From the NCBI RefSeq assembly GCF_030161255.1, contig NZ_BSPX01000005.1, positions 50,492 to 114,491 on the forward strand: a DNA stretch of 64,000 nucleotides. The letters are read 5' to 3'. This document shows, one piece after another, positions 9,389 through 17,987 of the stretch. Position 1 is the stretch's first letter. Each line of letters starts with the position of its first letter. A program made the position numbers and the translations under genes. This DNA is from Zoogloea oryzae (GTDB lineage Bacteria > Pseudomonadota > Gammaproteobacteria > Burkholderiales > Rhodocyclaceae). The notes below the pieces were generated by a model. It made no database searches and was not told the DNA's origin. It was given only the letters and a program-made list of their open reading frames with translations.

Positions 9389-10808
9389 GGGTGGCCTCGC
9401 TGTCGGCGCTGATGTGCTGGACGATGGTGCGCAGCTTGCCGTTGGCGGTGCGCGCCATGGACGACACCTCCTGCAGCTCGGCATCCACCATGCCGTGGAA
9501 CTTGGTCTGGAAGAACTGCTGCAGCTCGCAGCAGGTCTCGCGGGTCAGGCCGGCGCCGGCCTGCAGGCGCACGATCAGCCGGCCCGGCTCGAACTGCTCG
9601 TACTGCAGCGCGTCGATCCGCGCAAAGGCCGGCGGACGCAGACCGCCCACCGAGGTCATCGGAATCGCCCGGCCGTCGCGGCCATAGATGAAGTCGGAGT
9701 CGCGCCCTTCGATGCGTTCGAGCACTGCAAAGCCCGGCAGGTCGGGATGCTCAGGGCCGGTGGACCACTGGGCGATGTCGCCGGTGCGGTAGCGGATGAA
9801 GGGCATCACCCGGTTGTCGAAGCCGGTGACGACGATTTCGCCGGAGACGCCTCGCTCGGTGATGACGCAGCCTTCGTGGTCGATCAGCTCGACCTTGCCG
9901 TACAGCGGCCACACGAAGTAGCGCGGGTCGTCGGGCATCGAGGCGGCCATCACGGCGCGCTCCGAGTGGCCGTAGTGCAGCAGCACCGGGCACGGGAACA
10001 CGCGCCGGATGGTGTCGAGCATGAAGGGCTCGACGGTCTCGGAAAAGAGCTGCACGCCCCGCACGCGACGGACGAAATCCGCATGCTCGGGGTGCTTGTC
10101 CAGCCAGTTGGCAAACAGGTACACCGCCGACGGGTAGCCCTGGATGCCGCTCACCCGGTGGCGGCGGGCGGCCGCCACGTGGCCGGGCATCAGGTCATCG
10201 ATGAGGTGATTGGGGCTGATCGCCAGCATCCGCTTGATCGGGTCGTAGCTGTGGGTCACGCCCTCCTCCGCGCCGCGCACGTTGCGGCCGCGCAGGGACA
10301 GGATGGTGACGCGGCGGCGGTAGCCCAGGCGACGATTGAAGCTGTCGATGTACGCCGTCTCCTTGCAGCGGGTGAGGCCACGCTCCAGCATGAAGCGCAG
10401 GGGCTCGGACGAGGAGCCGCTGGTCTGCATCGGCAGGCCGGCGTCGGGCGGGCAGGCGGTGGAGCGGTAGGCCTGGGGATGGCGTTTCAGGTCGAGGCGC
10501 GTGGTCAACGGGAAGGCCGCCAGCCACGCCTCCACCGGCGCTCCGTCGCACAGCAGCGCGAGCACGCCAGCGTAGGCCGGCACCGTCTCGGCGGCCCAGC
10601 GCAGGGTGCGACGCAGGCGCTCGTCGGCCAGCAGCTTCAGCTTCTCGGGGCAGCGCAGCTGGGCCTCGGCGAGAAAACGCCGGTAGCCGGTGCCGTAGCG
10701 CATGGCCTTCGGCAGGCAGCCGTAAGCCAGTCCCAACGGGGTCTTGATCCACTGGGGGGCATCCAGGTACTTGCCCAGCCAGCGGTAGAGATGGTCCTCG
10801 ACGCTCAT
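9381..10808 (-). CDS. Phenylacetate-CoA ligase-like (CapK/PaaK family) protein, second copy
   Basis: A 475-residue adenylate-forming homologue, clearly paralogous over its full length to the next gene upstream. Both start with (G/E)D..YRWL(G/K)(K/R)Y(L/M)DAPQW. Seen: loop QTSGSSSEPLRFM, QGYPSAVYLFANWL, HYGHSERAVMAASM, and GFDNRVMPFIRYRTGD, the A7-A8-like ATP-binding block. The C-terminal domain is complete (MARTANGKLRTIV). It starts four bases after the upstream copy ends. Likely cytoplasmic acid activation for EPS modification; no substrate can be assigned. Confidence 0.82.
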   Translation of the reverse strand: MSVEDHLYRWLGKYLDAPQWIKTPLGLAYGCLPKAMRYGTGYRRFLAEAQLRCPEKLKLLADERLRRTLRWAAETVPAYAGVLALLCDGAPVEAWLAAFPLTTRLDLKRHPQAYRSTACPPDAGLPMQTSGSSSEPLRFMLERGLTRCKETAYIDSFNRRLGYRRRVTILSLRGRNVRGAEEGVTHSYDPIKRMLAISPNHLIDDLMPGHVAAARRHRVSGIQGYPSAVYLFANWLDKHPEHADFVRRVRGVQLFSETVEPFMLDTIRRVFPCPVLLHYGHSERAVMAASMPDDPRYFVWPLYGKVELIDHEGCVITERGVSGEIVVTGFDNRVMPFIRYRTGDIAQWSTGPEHPDLPGFAVLERIEGRDSDFIYGRDGRAIPMTSVGGLRPPAFARIDALQYEQFEPGRLIVRLQAGAGLTRETCCELQQFFQTKFHGMVDAELQEVSSMARTANGKLRTIVQHISADSEATHA

Positions 10809-10812
10809 GATC

Positions 10813-12249
10813 CTAGTTTCTTGCCAGAGTCTCCGCGGGCCGCTCGGTGAGGTGCTGGATCATCAGCCGGCGCTTGCCGCGGGCGGTGCGCTCGATGTGC
10901 GGCACCACCTGCAGCTCGGCATCCACGAGGCCCAGCAGCTTGGTCCGGAAGTAGTCGTCGATCACCGCCAGCACGGCGGGATCGAGGGGTTCGGCCGATT
11001 GCAGGCGGACGGTGATCCGCCCCGGCTCGTGTTGTTCGTACTGGGTGGCCTCCACCTTCAGGAAGGCCGGCGGACGCAGCCCGCCCAGGGACGCCACCGG
11101 AATCCGGCGGCCGTCACGGGCCACGAAGTAGTCGTTGCTCCGTCCGTCAATGCGCTCCAGCACCGGGTAGCCGGGCAGCGCCGGATGGGGCGCGCGGTCC
11201 GACCACATGGCCAGATCGCCGGTGCGGTAGCGGATGAAGGGCATCGCCTTGTTGTCGAAGCCGGTGGCCACCACCTCGCCCTGCACGCCGGGTTCGGTGA
11301 TCGGCTGGCCGGCTTCATCCACCAGCTCCACGTGGCCATACAGCGGCCACACGAAGTAGCGGTGGTCGTCGGGCATCGAGCCGGCCATCACCGAGCGCTC
11401 CGAGTGGCCGTAGTGCACCAGCACCGGGCAGTCGAAGACCTTCTCGATCAGCGCCACCATGCCTTCGTCGGCGGATTCGGAGAACAGCTGCACGCCCCGC
11501 ACCGCCTGGGTGAAGCGCGGCACCGGGTTGAACTCCAGCCAGCGGGCCAGCTCATAGACCGCCGACGAGTAGCCCTGGATGAAGCTCACCCCGTACTTGA
11601 TGGCCGCGTCCACGTGGCCGGGCATGTAGGCGGCGTCCAGGTGGTTGGGGCTGACCCACAGCATCTGCTTGATCGGCTCGTAGCTGTGCAGCGGGCCGGT
11701 GTCGGCTGCCGCGCCGCGGATGTTGCGGCCGCGCAGGGAGAGCACCACGTCCTGCCGGGTCAGGCCGATGCGCCGGCTGAAGGCTTCGATGTAGGCGGAC
11801 TCCTTCGAGCGGGTGACGCCCTTCTGCAGCGCAAACTTGAAGGGCTCGGCCACCGAGCCGCTGGTCTGCATGGGCAGGCGCTCGGCCTCGCCGCAGGCGG
11901 TGGAGAGGTACGCCTCGGGGTTGCGCTTGTAGTCGAGCTTGGTCATCAGGGGGAAGAGCGCCAGCAGCTCGGAGAGCGGCATGTCGATGAGCAGCTGGGC
12001 GGCCAGCGCGGCGTAGGCCGGCACGGTCTGGATCGCCCACATCAGCGTCTCGCGCAGGCGCGATTCGGACAGGCGCTGGATCTCGGCCGGATCGGCCAGG
12101 CTCGCCTCGTCGCGGAAACGCGCGAAATCCTTGCCGTGGCGCCAGCGGTCGGGCAGCAGGCTGTAGAGGCGCCCGAGGGGCTCCTTCACCCACTGGGGGG
12201 CGTCCATGTAGCGCTTGAGCCAGCGGTAGCCCCAGTCTTCAATCCCCAT
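10813..12249 (-). CDS. Phenylacetate-CoA ligase-like (CapK/PaaK family) protein, first copy
   Basis: A 478-residue adenylate-forming homologue with loop QTSGSVAEPFKFA, QGYSSAVYELARWLE, HYGHSERSVMAGSM and GFDNKAMPFIRYRTGD. It shares length, N-terminus and all motifs with the adjacent downstream gene, which marks a tandem duplication followed by divergence. The ATG at 12249 lies 15 bases after the WecG-like stop. Role inferred as for its paralogue: activation of a carboxylic acid or amino acid for transfer to a sugar. Confidence 0.82.
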   Translation of the reverse strand: MGIEDWGYRWLKRYMDAPQWVKEPLGRLYSLLPDRWRHGKDFARFRDEASLADPAEIQRLSESRLRETLMWAIQTVPAYAALAAQLLIDMPLSELLALFPLMTKLDYKRNPEAYLSTACGEAERLPMQTSGSVAEPFKFALQKGVTRSKESAYIEAFSRRIGLTRQDVVLSLRGRNIRGAAADTGPLHSYEPIKQMLWVSPNHLDAAYMPGHVDAAIKYGVSFIQGYSSAVYELARWLEFNPVPRFTQAVRGVQLFSESADEGMVALIEKVFDCPVLVHYGHSERSVMAGSMPDDHRYFVWPLYGHVELVDEAGQPITEPGVQGEVVATGFDNKAMPFIRYRTGDLAMWSDRAPHPALPGYPVLERIDGRSNDYFVARDGRRIPVASLGGLRPPAFLKVEATQYEQHEPGRITVRLQSAEPLDPAVLAVIDDYFRTKLLGLVDAELQVVPHIERTARGKRRLMIQHLTERPAETLARN

Positions 12250-12264
12250 TCCCTGCCCCCCTGC

Positions 12265-12996
12265 TCAGCGCCGGACCCATTCGCGCGCAAACAGCGCAAC
12301 GAAGGCCATGTCGTCGATGAAGTAGCGGCGGAACATCCGCCGTGGCTCCTGCAGGAAGCGGTAGAACCACTCCAGCCCGGCGTTCTGCATCCACACCGGC
12401 GCACGCTTGACGAGGCCCACGGCCACATCGAAGGTGCCGCCGACGCCCATCGCGAAGGGGATCTTCATCGCCGCCTGGTAGCGGGCGAGGAAGGCCTCTT
12501 TCTTGGGCGAGCTGATCGCCACGAACAGGATGTCGGCGCGGGCCGCGGCGATCTGCTCGACCACCTGGGCTTCCTCCTCGGGCTTCCAGTAGCCGTTGCG
12601 GTAGCCGGCGATGGTGAGGCCGGGGTAGCGGGCCGGGTACAGCCGCGCGACGCCGCTCACCACCTCTTCACGGGCACCCAACAGATAGACGCGCCAGCCT
12701 TTCTTGGCGGCCTGGGCCATCAGCGCCTCGAACAGATCGACGCCGGTGACGCGCTCTTTCAGCGGCTTGCCGAGCAGACGCGAGGCCCACACCACGGGCA
12801 TGCCGTCGGCGTTGATGAGGTCGCAGTCGTTGATGATCTGACGCAATGCGGGGTCGCGGCTGGCCTTGACGATCTTGTCCACATTGACCACCACGTGCTG
12901 GTGCGGCGTGCCCGCATGGATGAAGCCCTCGACGACACCGAGGGTCTCTTCCATGTTCAGGTTGTCGACCTTGCATCCCATCAAATCAATTCTCAT
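12265..12996 (-). CDS. WecG/TagA/CpsF family glycosyltransferase
   Basis: A 243-residue GT26 enzyme. Landmarks: VVVNVDKIVKASRDP, DLINADGMPVVWASRLLG, RVTGVDLFEAL, VYLLGAREEVV, and the C-terminal FVAISSPKKEAFLARYQ with FDVAVGLVKRAPVWMQNAGLEW. The family transfers sugars such as ManNAcA or ManNAc onto undecaprenyl-linked acceptors at the inner membrane. Start and preceding stop share ATGA, so it is translationally coupled to the propeller-protein gene. Confidence 0.9.
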   Translation of the reverse strand: MRIDLMGCKVDNLNMEETLGVVEGFIHAGTPHQHVVVNVDKIVKASRDPALRQIINDCDLINADGMPVVWASRLLGKPLKERVTGVDLFEALMAQAAKKGWRVYLLGAREEVVSGVARLYPARYPGLTIAGYRNGYWKPEEEAQVVEQIAAARADILFVAISSPKKEAFLARYQAAMKIPFAMGVGGTFDVAVGLVKRAPVWMQNAGLEWFYRFLQEPRRMFRRYFIDDMAFVALFAREWVRR

Positions 12997-14624
12997 TGCG
13001 CTGTTTTCCCGTCGGAATTATCCCGGCCACCATCGCTGCGACCCGTGGCGGAGGGCACGGGGCGCGTGCCGCGTACCGCCGCAAAGCGTGACCGTCTTGT
13101 CAGAAAGTCGAAAACAGTGAGCCCCGGCGCGTGGCTGAGGGTGTGCACGCAGGCAATCCCCGGCTTCCAGCCCGGCTCGATCCGCTGTTCGGTGTGTTCG
13201 ATGTATTCGGTGGGCGTGAGCCGCTCGATGCGCCGCAGGCTCAGCGCGTGGCCGTATTCCGGCACGCATTCCTGGGCCGGCCGCAGCAGCTTGCCGTCGC
13301 GCATGAAGAGCGGCCCGGCCGGACGGGCAAAGCGCGCGTCGGCCACCACCGGGTTGGCGGCGTGGGGTTGCCACGGGCCCAGGGGGCTGTCGGCGTAGTA
13401 GGCGTGCAGCTCGTCGTGCTTTTCGGCGCCCGGCTCGGTGACGTTGCCGAGCATCCACCAGCGGCCCTCGTGGGCGAACAGGGTGGCGTCCACCATGTCG
13501 ATGCCGGTCATGATGTCGGCGACCTTCTCCCAGTGGTCGGGCAGGTTCACGCATCGGTAGAGCTCCACGCTGCGGTTGGCACCGCTCTCGGGCACCATCC
13601 ACAGCTGGCCTTCCCATTCGAACAGGAAGGGGTAGGAGAGATGCCACGGGCGCACCATCACCGACACCGGCTCGGCCCAGCTGCCGTCCGTCTGCACGCG
13701 CATGGCCTTGAGGGTGCCGCGGCCTTCCTTGTAGATCACCTCTTCGATGAACACCCACCAGCCGCCACCTTCTGCCGGCCACACCATCGGGTCGGCCCAG
13801 AAGCGGTCTGCGGGCGGATGGATCAGGGTCGCGCGGGCCGGGTCGAGGCACAGCGCGTCCTCGAACACCAGCGCCAGCCCCCACTGGTCGCGGCTCAGGG
13901 CCTTCGACGCCGAGCGCGACACGGTGCGCCGTACCAGCGTGGCAAAGCGCTGGGCAGCCGGGCTACCCGGAAAGGCATCGACGCCGCCGGCCGGCACCTC
14001 GGGCAGCGGCGCGACAGCGCCCTCTGCCGTCAGCCGCACCAGCGCACGGCGCACCATGCCCATGCCCTTGGCGATGGCGCGACGGCGGTTGCGGCGGATC
14101 GAGAAGGTGCACGAAGCCCCCAGCGAGGTGTCGATCACCGCGCCGCCGGGGATGGTTTCGAGCTGGATCACCGTGCTGTCGGCGCCCTCCACCACCGGGT
14201 CGGCGCCCGCCAGCGGGGTGACCGCCGGACGGCCGGAGAGCATCAGCGCCCAGTGATGGGTCGGGCTCACGGCCATCGGCATCGGCGCGGTGCGCAGGTC
14301 GAGGAGCACGTCGCAACCGCGGGTGGCGAGCCAGGCATCGGCCGGCTCGGCGGTCGGCGCGATCCACTCGGCCACGCCGGCCGGGGTCGGCAGGTCCGCC
14401 AGACGCAGCGGCGAGGCGCCCCGGTCGAAGACCATCTCGTCGACCCGGTCGGCCCAGTCGGCCGCGGGCAGCGGCGACGCGTCGCGCAGCAGCGCAACGA
14501 GGCGCACATCGGGCAGGTCGAGGCAGTCGCCCACCAGACGGACAACCCAGCTGGGCACCGGCCCGGCCGGGAGGAAAACAGCGAGGCGCACGTTCATCGC
14601 GGCCTCCGAACGCGGCAAGTTCAT
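12993..14624 (-). CDS. Uncharacterised EPS protein with formyltransferase-like N-terminus and beta-propeller (GINT1-N-like) C-terminus
   Basis: A 543-residue protein. The first 200 residues look like a Rossmann-type nucleotide/formyl-transfer fold (VRLAVFLPAGPVPSWVVRL, and VIQLETIPGGAVIDTS, which recalls methionyl-tRNA formyltransferases). The rest shows repeated Trp-rich blades (FWADPMVWPAEGGGWWVFIE, HLSYPFLFEWEGQLWMVPE, VDATLFAHEGRWWMLGN, HPPADRF) as in the N-terminal domain of glucosamine inositolphosphorylceramide transferase-like proteins and five-bladed propeller glycosidases. Two in-frame ATGs, 14624 and 14597, each have a good GGAGG. Role in EPS assembly unknown; sugar binding or modification is inferred. 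Confidence 0.65.
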   Translation of the reverse strand: MNLPRSEAAMNVRLAVFLPAGPVPSWVVRLVGDCLDLPDVRLVALLRDASPLPAADWADRVDEMVFDRGASPLRLADLPTPAGVAEWIAPTAEPADAWLATRGCDVLLDLRTAPMPMAVSPTHHWALMLSGRPAVTPLAGADPVVEGADSTVIQLETIPGGAVIDTSLGASCTFSIRRNRRRAIAKGMGMVRRALVRLTAEGAVAPLPEVPAGGVDAFPGSPAAQRFATLVRRTVSRSASKALSRDQWGLALVFEDALCLDPARATLIHPPADRFWADPMVWPAEGGGWWVFIEEVIYKEGRGTLKAMRVQTDGSWAEPVSVMVRPWHLSYPFLFEWEGQLWMVPESGANRSVELYRCVNLPDHWEKVADIMTGIDMVDATLFAHEGRWWMLGNVTEPGAEKHDELHAYYADSPLGPWQPHAANPVVADARFARPAGPLFMRDGKLLRPAQECVPEYGHALSLRRIERLTPTEYIEHTEQRIEPGWKPGIACVHTLSHAPGLTVFDFLTRRSRFAAVRGTRPVPSATGRSDGGRDNSDGKTAQ

Positions 14625-15856
14625 GCAAAAACCTCCGGCGCGCGGCGCAACACGGCCCGGCGCAATAACAGGTTGCGCGACAGGGTCGCGCCCAGAAGAA
14701 CGGCAAACAGACACAGCACCGCATCCACACCCGGCGGTGCAACGAGCATCACCAGCCCGCAGGCGGCGACGAAGATCACCAGCGAGAGCACGTTCACCCG
14801 CAGCGGCAGGCGGGTTTCCTCGACGGTCTGGAGATAATTGGCTTCCGGCAGCACCAGCTGGCCCACGTAGAAGCTGGCGAGCTGGAGCACGAAGATCGCG
14901 GTGGCGCCGGCCAGGGCAAAGTCGGGCCGCTGGCCCCACCAGGCAAGGCCGCACCAGGCCAGCACGGCCAGCACGCTGAGGGCGGTGTTCACGCGGATCA
15001 GGTCGTGGCGCAGAGTGTCGAGCGTCGCCCGCACCTCTCGATGCCCGGCCTGACGCACCACCCTGGCCAGCGCCGGCAGGGCGTTGAAGCTGAGGGCCCG
15101 CGGAAACAGCAGCAGCACGCTGGTCAGGCTGCCGATCAGCGCCACCAGCCCGCCGTAGCCCTCCCCCGCCACCCGCACGGTGAAGGGCACGAGGATCATC
15201 GACATGCCGGCGCTGACGAAATTGAGCGCCGCCTGCTCGGCCGAGGTGCGGGCGCTCCCAGCCGGCAGCGCGGCGGCCTCGTGGCCCCGGTGGCGCATCA
15301 GGTGCACCAGGCCGGCAAGGCCAAGCAGCGCGGTGGGCACCGCCAGCGCGGCATAAGGCATCCAGCGGTGACGCCCGCCATCCACCACGATGCCGGCGGT
15401 GAGCAGCACCACCAGCAGGGTTTCCAGAACCAGCAGCGGGCGATAGCGCGTCAGCGCCAGACCGTAGTGGCGGGCCACGGTGTAGGCCGTCCACCCGGCC
15501 AGCAGCAGCGCCGTCCAGCCCGGCTCGAACAGCCAGCAGTTCGACGCCAGCAGCGGCAAGGGCATGCAGGCGAGCAAGGTGAACACCACCGCGCCCCGGG
15601 CCAGCCCCAGCATCACCGGCGCCACCCGGCCCTCGCCCGCCACCGGCACCCGCGCGAGCACCAGCGCCGACCAGCCCACCGCCGAAAACAGGCCCAGCAT
15701 CATGGCGATCGACAGATCGTTGGCGAAGCGCCCCAGCGCCTCGGTGCCGCACACCGCCTGCACCAGCGCAAAGTGGAGCAGGCGCTGGCCGCCGGGTGCG
15801 GCGGTCACCGCCAGCACCTCGCCACGACGCAGGAGGGCCGCCATCGACAGGCTCAT
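14621..15856 (-). CDS. Polysaccharide flippase-like multi-span membrane protein (Wzx-type)
   Basis: A 411-residue integral membrane protein with about 12 hydrophobic segments across the whole length, as in oligosaccharide flippases of the MATE-like superfamily. Middle segment FVSAGMSMILVPFTVRVAGEGYGGLVALIGSLTSV fits the second-half start of Wzx proteins. It would move the lipid-linked EPS repeat to the periplasmic face. The start at 15856 overlaps the upstream stop as ATGA. The frame stays open upstream inside wzy, but that extension lacks a membrane-protein pattern. Assignment rests on topology and context more than on motifs. Confidence 0.72.
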   Translation of the reverse strand: MSLSMAALLRRGEVLAVTAAPGGQRLLHFALVQAVCGTEALGRFANDLSIAMMLGLFSAVGWSALVLARVPVAGEGRVAPVMLGLARGAVVFTLLACMPLPLLASNCWLFEPGWTALLLAGWTAYTVARHYGLALTRYRPLLVLETLLVVLLTAGIVVDGGRHRWMPYAALAVPTALLGLAGLVHLMRHRGHEAAALPAGSARTSAEQAALNFVSAGMSMILVPFTVRVAGEGYGGLVALIGSLTSVLLLFPRALSFNALPALARVVRQAGHREVRATLDTLRHDLIRVNTALSVLAVLAWCGLAWWGQRPDFALAGATAIFVLQLASFYVGQLVLPEANYLQTVEETRLPLRVNVLSLVIFVAACGLVMLVAPPGVDAVLCLFAVLLGATLSRNLLLRRAVLRRAPEVFA

Positions 15857-17085
15857 CGCGCGCCCTCCCCGCTGATCCGCTGCCAGGCGGCGGTCGCGGC
15901 CACCAGCGCCAGGGGCATCAGCAGGCTGGCCTGGGGACGGAACATGATCCCGTTGCTGAAGGCCGTGGACGCCCCCAGCGCCGCCAGCAGCGGCAGCGCC
16001 ACCCCCGGCGGAAAGGCCGCAGCCCACACCGCCAGGATCGCCAGCACCATGCCCAGCCCCAGCACGCCCTGCTGGTTGAGCAGGCGGATGAAGTCGTTGT
16101 GGGAATCCTTCGCGCTCCACCACCACACTTCGGACACGATCCAGTCCGAGCCCTCGCCGTGGCCGAACATCCATTCCAGCAGCGTGCTGTTGGCGAGGAT
16201 GTCGATCTTCTGCAGCCACATGGAGAAGCGGCCGGAGGTCACCTCCACCATCTCGTCCCACGACGGCAGGTGGATCAACCCGAAGAGCAGCGGCACGAAG
16301 GCCAGCGTCAGCAGGCCGGCAAAGCCGACGAACATCACCACCGGCGCCATCCGCATGCGCTGCACCATCACCACGCCACCAAAGGCCACCGCCGCCACCA
16401 TCGAGGTGCGCACACCCCAGCCGTAGAACACCAGCAGCAGCGAGAACAGCAGCTGCGCGATGAACAGCCGGCGGCTCAGGTGGCCGGCCTCAAAGAGGTA
16501 CAGCGACAGCGCCGCGCACACCACCACCAGATACGAGCTGGTGTGCAGCGAGGCAAAGTAAACCGGCCAGAACGGCTCGCCACCCCGGTTGAGGGACGGC
16601 GGCATCACGACGAGCGCAAACACCACCATCACCCAGATCAGCGCCAGGGTGATCTGCATCAGGCGGATCACCAGCGCCGTCTCCCGCTCGTAGAGGCGCA
16701 GCAGCAGCACCGACAAGAGCGGCGGCGTGACGATCTTGAAGTACTCGAAGACCGCCGTCGAAAAGTTGAGCCCGGTCAGCGCCTCGGTCGTCAGGAAGGA
16801 CGCGAGGCCAATCGGCACCGCCACGAGGATCAGCGGTGCGCGCTGGAGGATGGCGTCGGCGTAGGTGCCGATGCCGGCGAACATCACCCCCAGCAACATG
16901 GCGTCGGCCAGCCGGTTGTACATGGATTCGCCTTCCGCATCGATCACCGGCTGGGTCAGCATCACCGCCACCGCCAGCTTCAGCCACAGGGTGGCAAAGA
17001 GCGCCCAGGCAAAACCCTGCGCCACCCGCTTCTCAAAGGGGGTGGCGAGGCTGACGGGCGCCGTGGCGGAGAGGGCGAAAGCCAT
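15853..17085 (-). CDS. O-antigen ligase/polymerase-like membrane protein (Wzy-type)
   Basis: A 410-residue protein with about 11-12 membrane segments and a large periplasmic loop containing GSDWIVSEVWWWSAKDSHNDFIRLLNQQGVLG. The SHNDFIRLLNQQGVLG stretch matches the H-containing motif of the O-antigen ligase/polymerase family. It likely polymerises EPS repeats in the periplasm. Its ATG overlaps the epsG stop by one base (TGATG), so it is coupled. Confidence 0.82.
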   Translation of the reverse strand: MAFALSATAPVSLATPFEKRVAQGFAWALFATLWLKLAVAVMLTQPVIDAEGESMYNRLADAMLLGVMFAGIGTYADAILQRAPLILVAVPIGLASFLTTEALTGLNFSTAVFEYFKIVTPPLLSVLLLRLYERETALVIRLMQITLALIWVMVVFALVVMPPSLNRGGEPFWPVYFASLHTSSYLVVVCAALSLYLFEAGHLSRRLFIAQLLFSLLLVFYGWGVRTSMVAAVAFGGVVMVQRMRMAPVVMFVGFAGLLTLAFVPLLFGLIHLPSWDEMVEVTSGRFSMWLQKIDILANSTLLEWMFGHGEGSDWIVSEVWWWSAKDSHNDFIRLLNQQGVLGLGMVLAILAVWAAAFPPGVALPLLAALGASTAFSNGIMFRPQASLLMPLALVAATAAWQRISGEGAR

Positions 17086-17978
17086 CAGAAGTCGAGCAGC
17101 ACGCCGCCGATCACCACCACGCCGGCGTCCCGCAGGCCGGCCGAGAGCGCCGCCACCCGCTTGTGGGCCGAGGCGTGGCGACGGGCCACGATGATGGCGC
17201 TGCCGCAGGTGGCGGCGACGAGCTGGGCGTCGGCGCCCACTTCATCGGCCGGGGTATCCACCAGCGTCATCTCGAAGGTTTCCCGGGCCACCGCGATCTG
17301 CGCGCCGAAGGCCGGGCGGGCCAGCAGCTCCTGGGGGTTGGGCGGCACGATGCCGGCCTGCAGCACCGACAGGTGATCGAAGCGCGAATGGGGCTGGATC
17401 GCCCCGCCCTTGTCGCCCCGCTCGGCCAGCCGCGAGGCCAGGCCGCCGGCGGGCGGCAGGCGGAACAGGGTCTGCTGGCGCGGGTTGCGCAGGTCGCCAT
17501 CGACCAGCAGCGTGCGTTCGCCCAGCTGGGAGAACACCACCGCCAGGTTGGCCGCCAGCCAGCTGCGCCCTTCACCGCGCACGGGGCCGACGATGGCGAC
17601 GGTGCGCAGCAGCGGGTTGGCCATGCGCCGCAGCACCAGCTGGCTGCGCAGCTTGCGCAGGGCTTCGACGCGGGGCGAGGTGGGCTCGAAGGCGGCCACC
17701 AGCTCCGGATCGGCGCCCTGGTCGCCGGCGGAGAGCACCGGGTAGTCGAACTGCCGCGACAGGGCGGCGTGCACGTCGGCCTGGGTCACCAGCCCGAGCT
17801 CGATGGCGGCCGCGCCGAAGGGAATCCCCCGCTCCCGCTGGCGGGCCGTGACACGGGCCACCGCGTCGGCCGACAGGCGGCCGGTGGACACGAGGATCTC
17901 CCCCAGATTGGGGAAGGCGACCGGAGGTTTTTCAAAGGCAGACACGTGGGAATGACCGGAAAAGGATTTCATGTCCAT
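17085..17978 (-). CDS. epsG: EpsG-type chain-length tyrosine kinase-like ATPase with N-terminal MshEN-like domain
   Basis: A 297-residue cytoplasmic partner of the Wzz-like EpsF. Residues 24-76 hold two 24-residue motifs separated by five residues (NLGEILVSTGRLS...Q and PFGAAAIELGLVT...Q), the layout of MshEN/T2SSE-N domains that bind cyclic di-GMP in some proteins. The BY-kinase-like ATPase follows: Walker A GPVRGEGRS at 131-139 has Arg138 where Lys is usual, Walker A-prime is LLVDGDLRNP, Walker B is TLVDTPAD. The protein ends GGVLLDF with no tyrosine cluster. GAGGAG precedes the ATG. Confidence 0.85.
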   Translation of the reverse strand: MDMKSFSGHSHVSAFEKPPVAFPNLGEILVSTGRLSADAVARVTARQRERGIPFGAAAIELGLVTQADVHAALSRQFDYPVLSAGDQGADPELVAAFEPTSPRVEALRKLRSQLVLRRMANPLLRTVAIVGPVRGEGRSWLAANLAVVFSQLGERTLLVDGDLRNPRQQTLFRLPPAGGLASRLAERGDKGGAIQPHSRFDHLSVLQAGIVPPNPQELLARPAFGAQIAVARETFEMTLVDTPADEVGADAQLVAATCGSAIIVARRHASAHKRVAALSAGLRDAGVVVIGGVLLDF

Positions 17979-17987
17979 GGATGCTCC

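Noticed and set aside
12993..15752. Apparent 919-codon fusion running from the propeller gene into the flippase region
   Set aside because: The upstream third is in the wrong frame for the membrane protein and is Gly/Arg/Ala-rich; two good RBS-ATG pairs mark the true start near 14600.
15857..16261. N-terminal extension of the flippase into wzy
   Set aside because: An ATGA stop-start overlap at 15853-15856 and membrane topology give the start at 15856.
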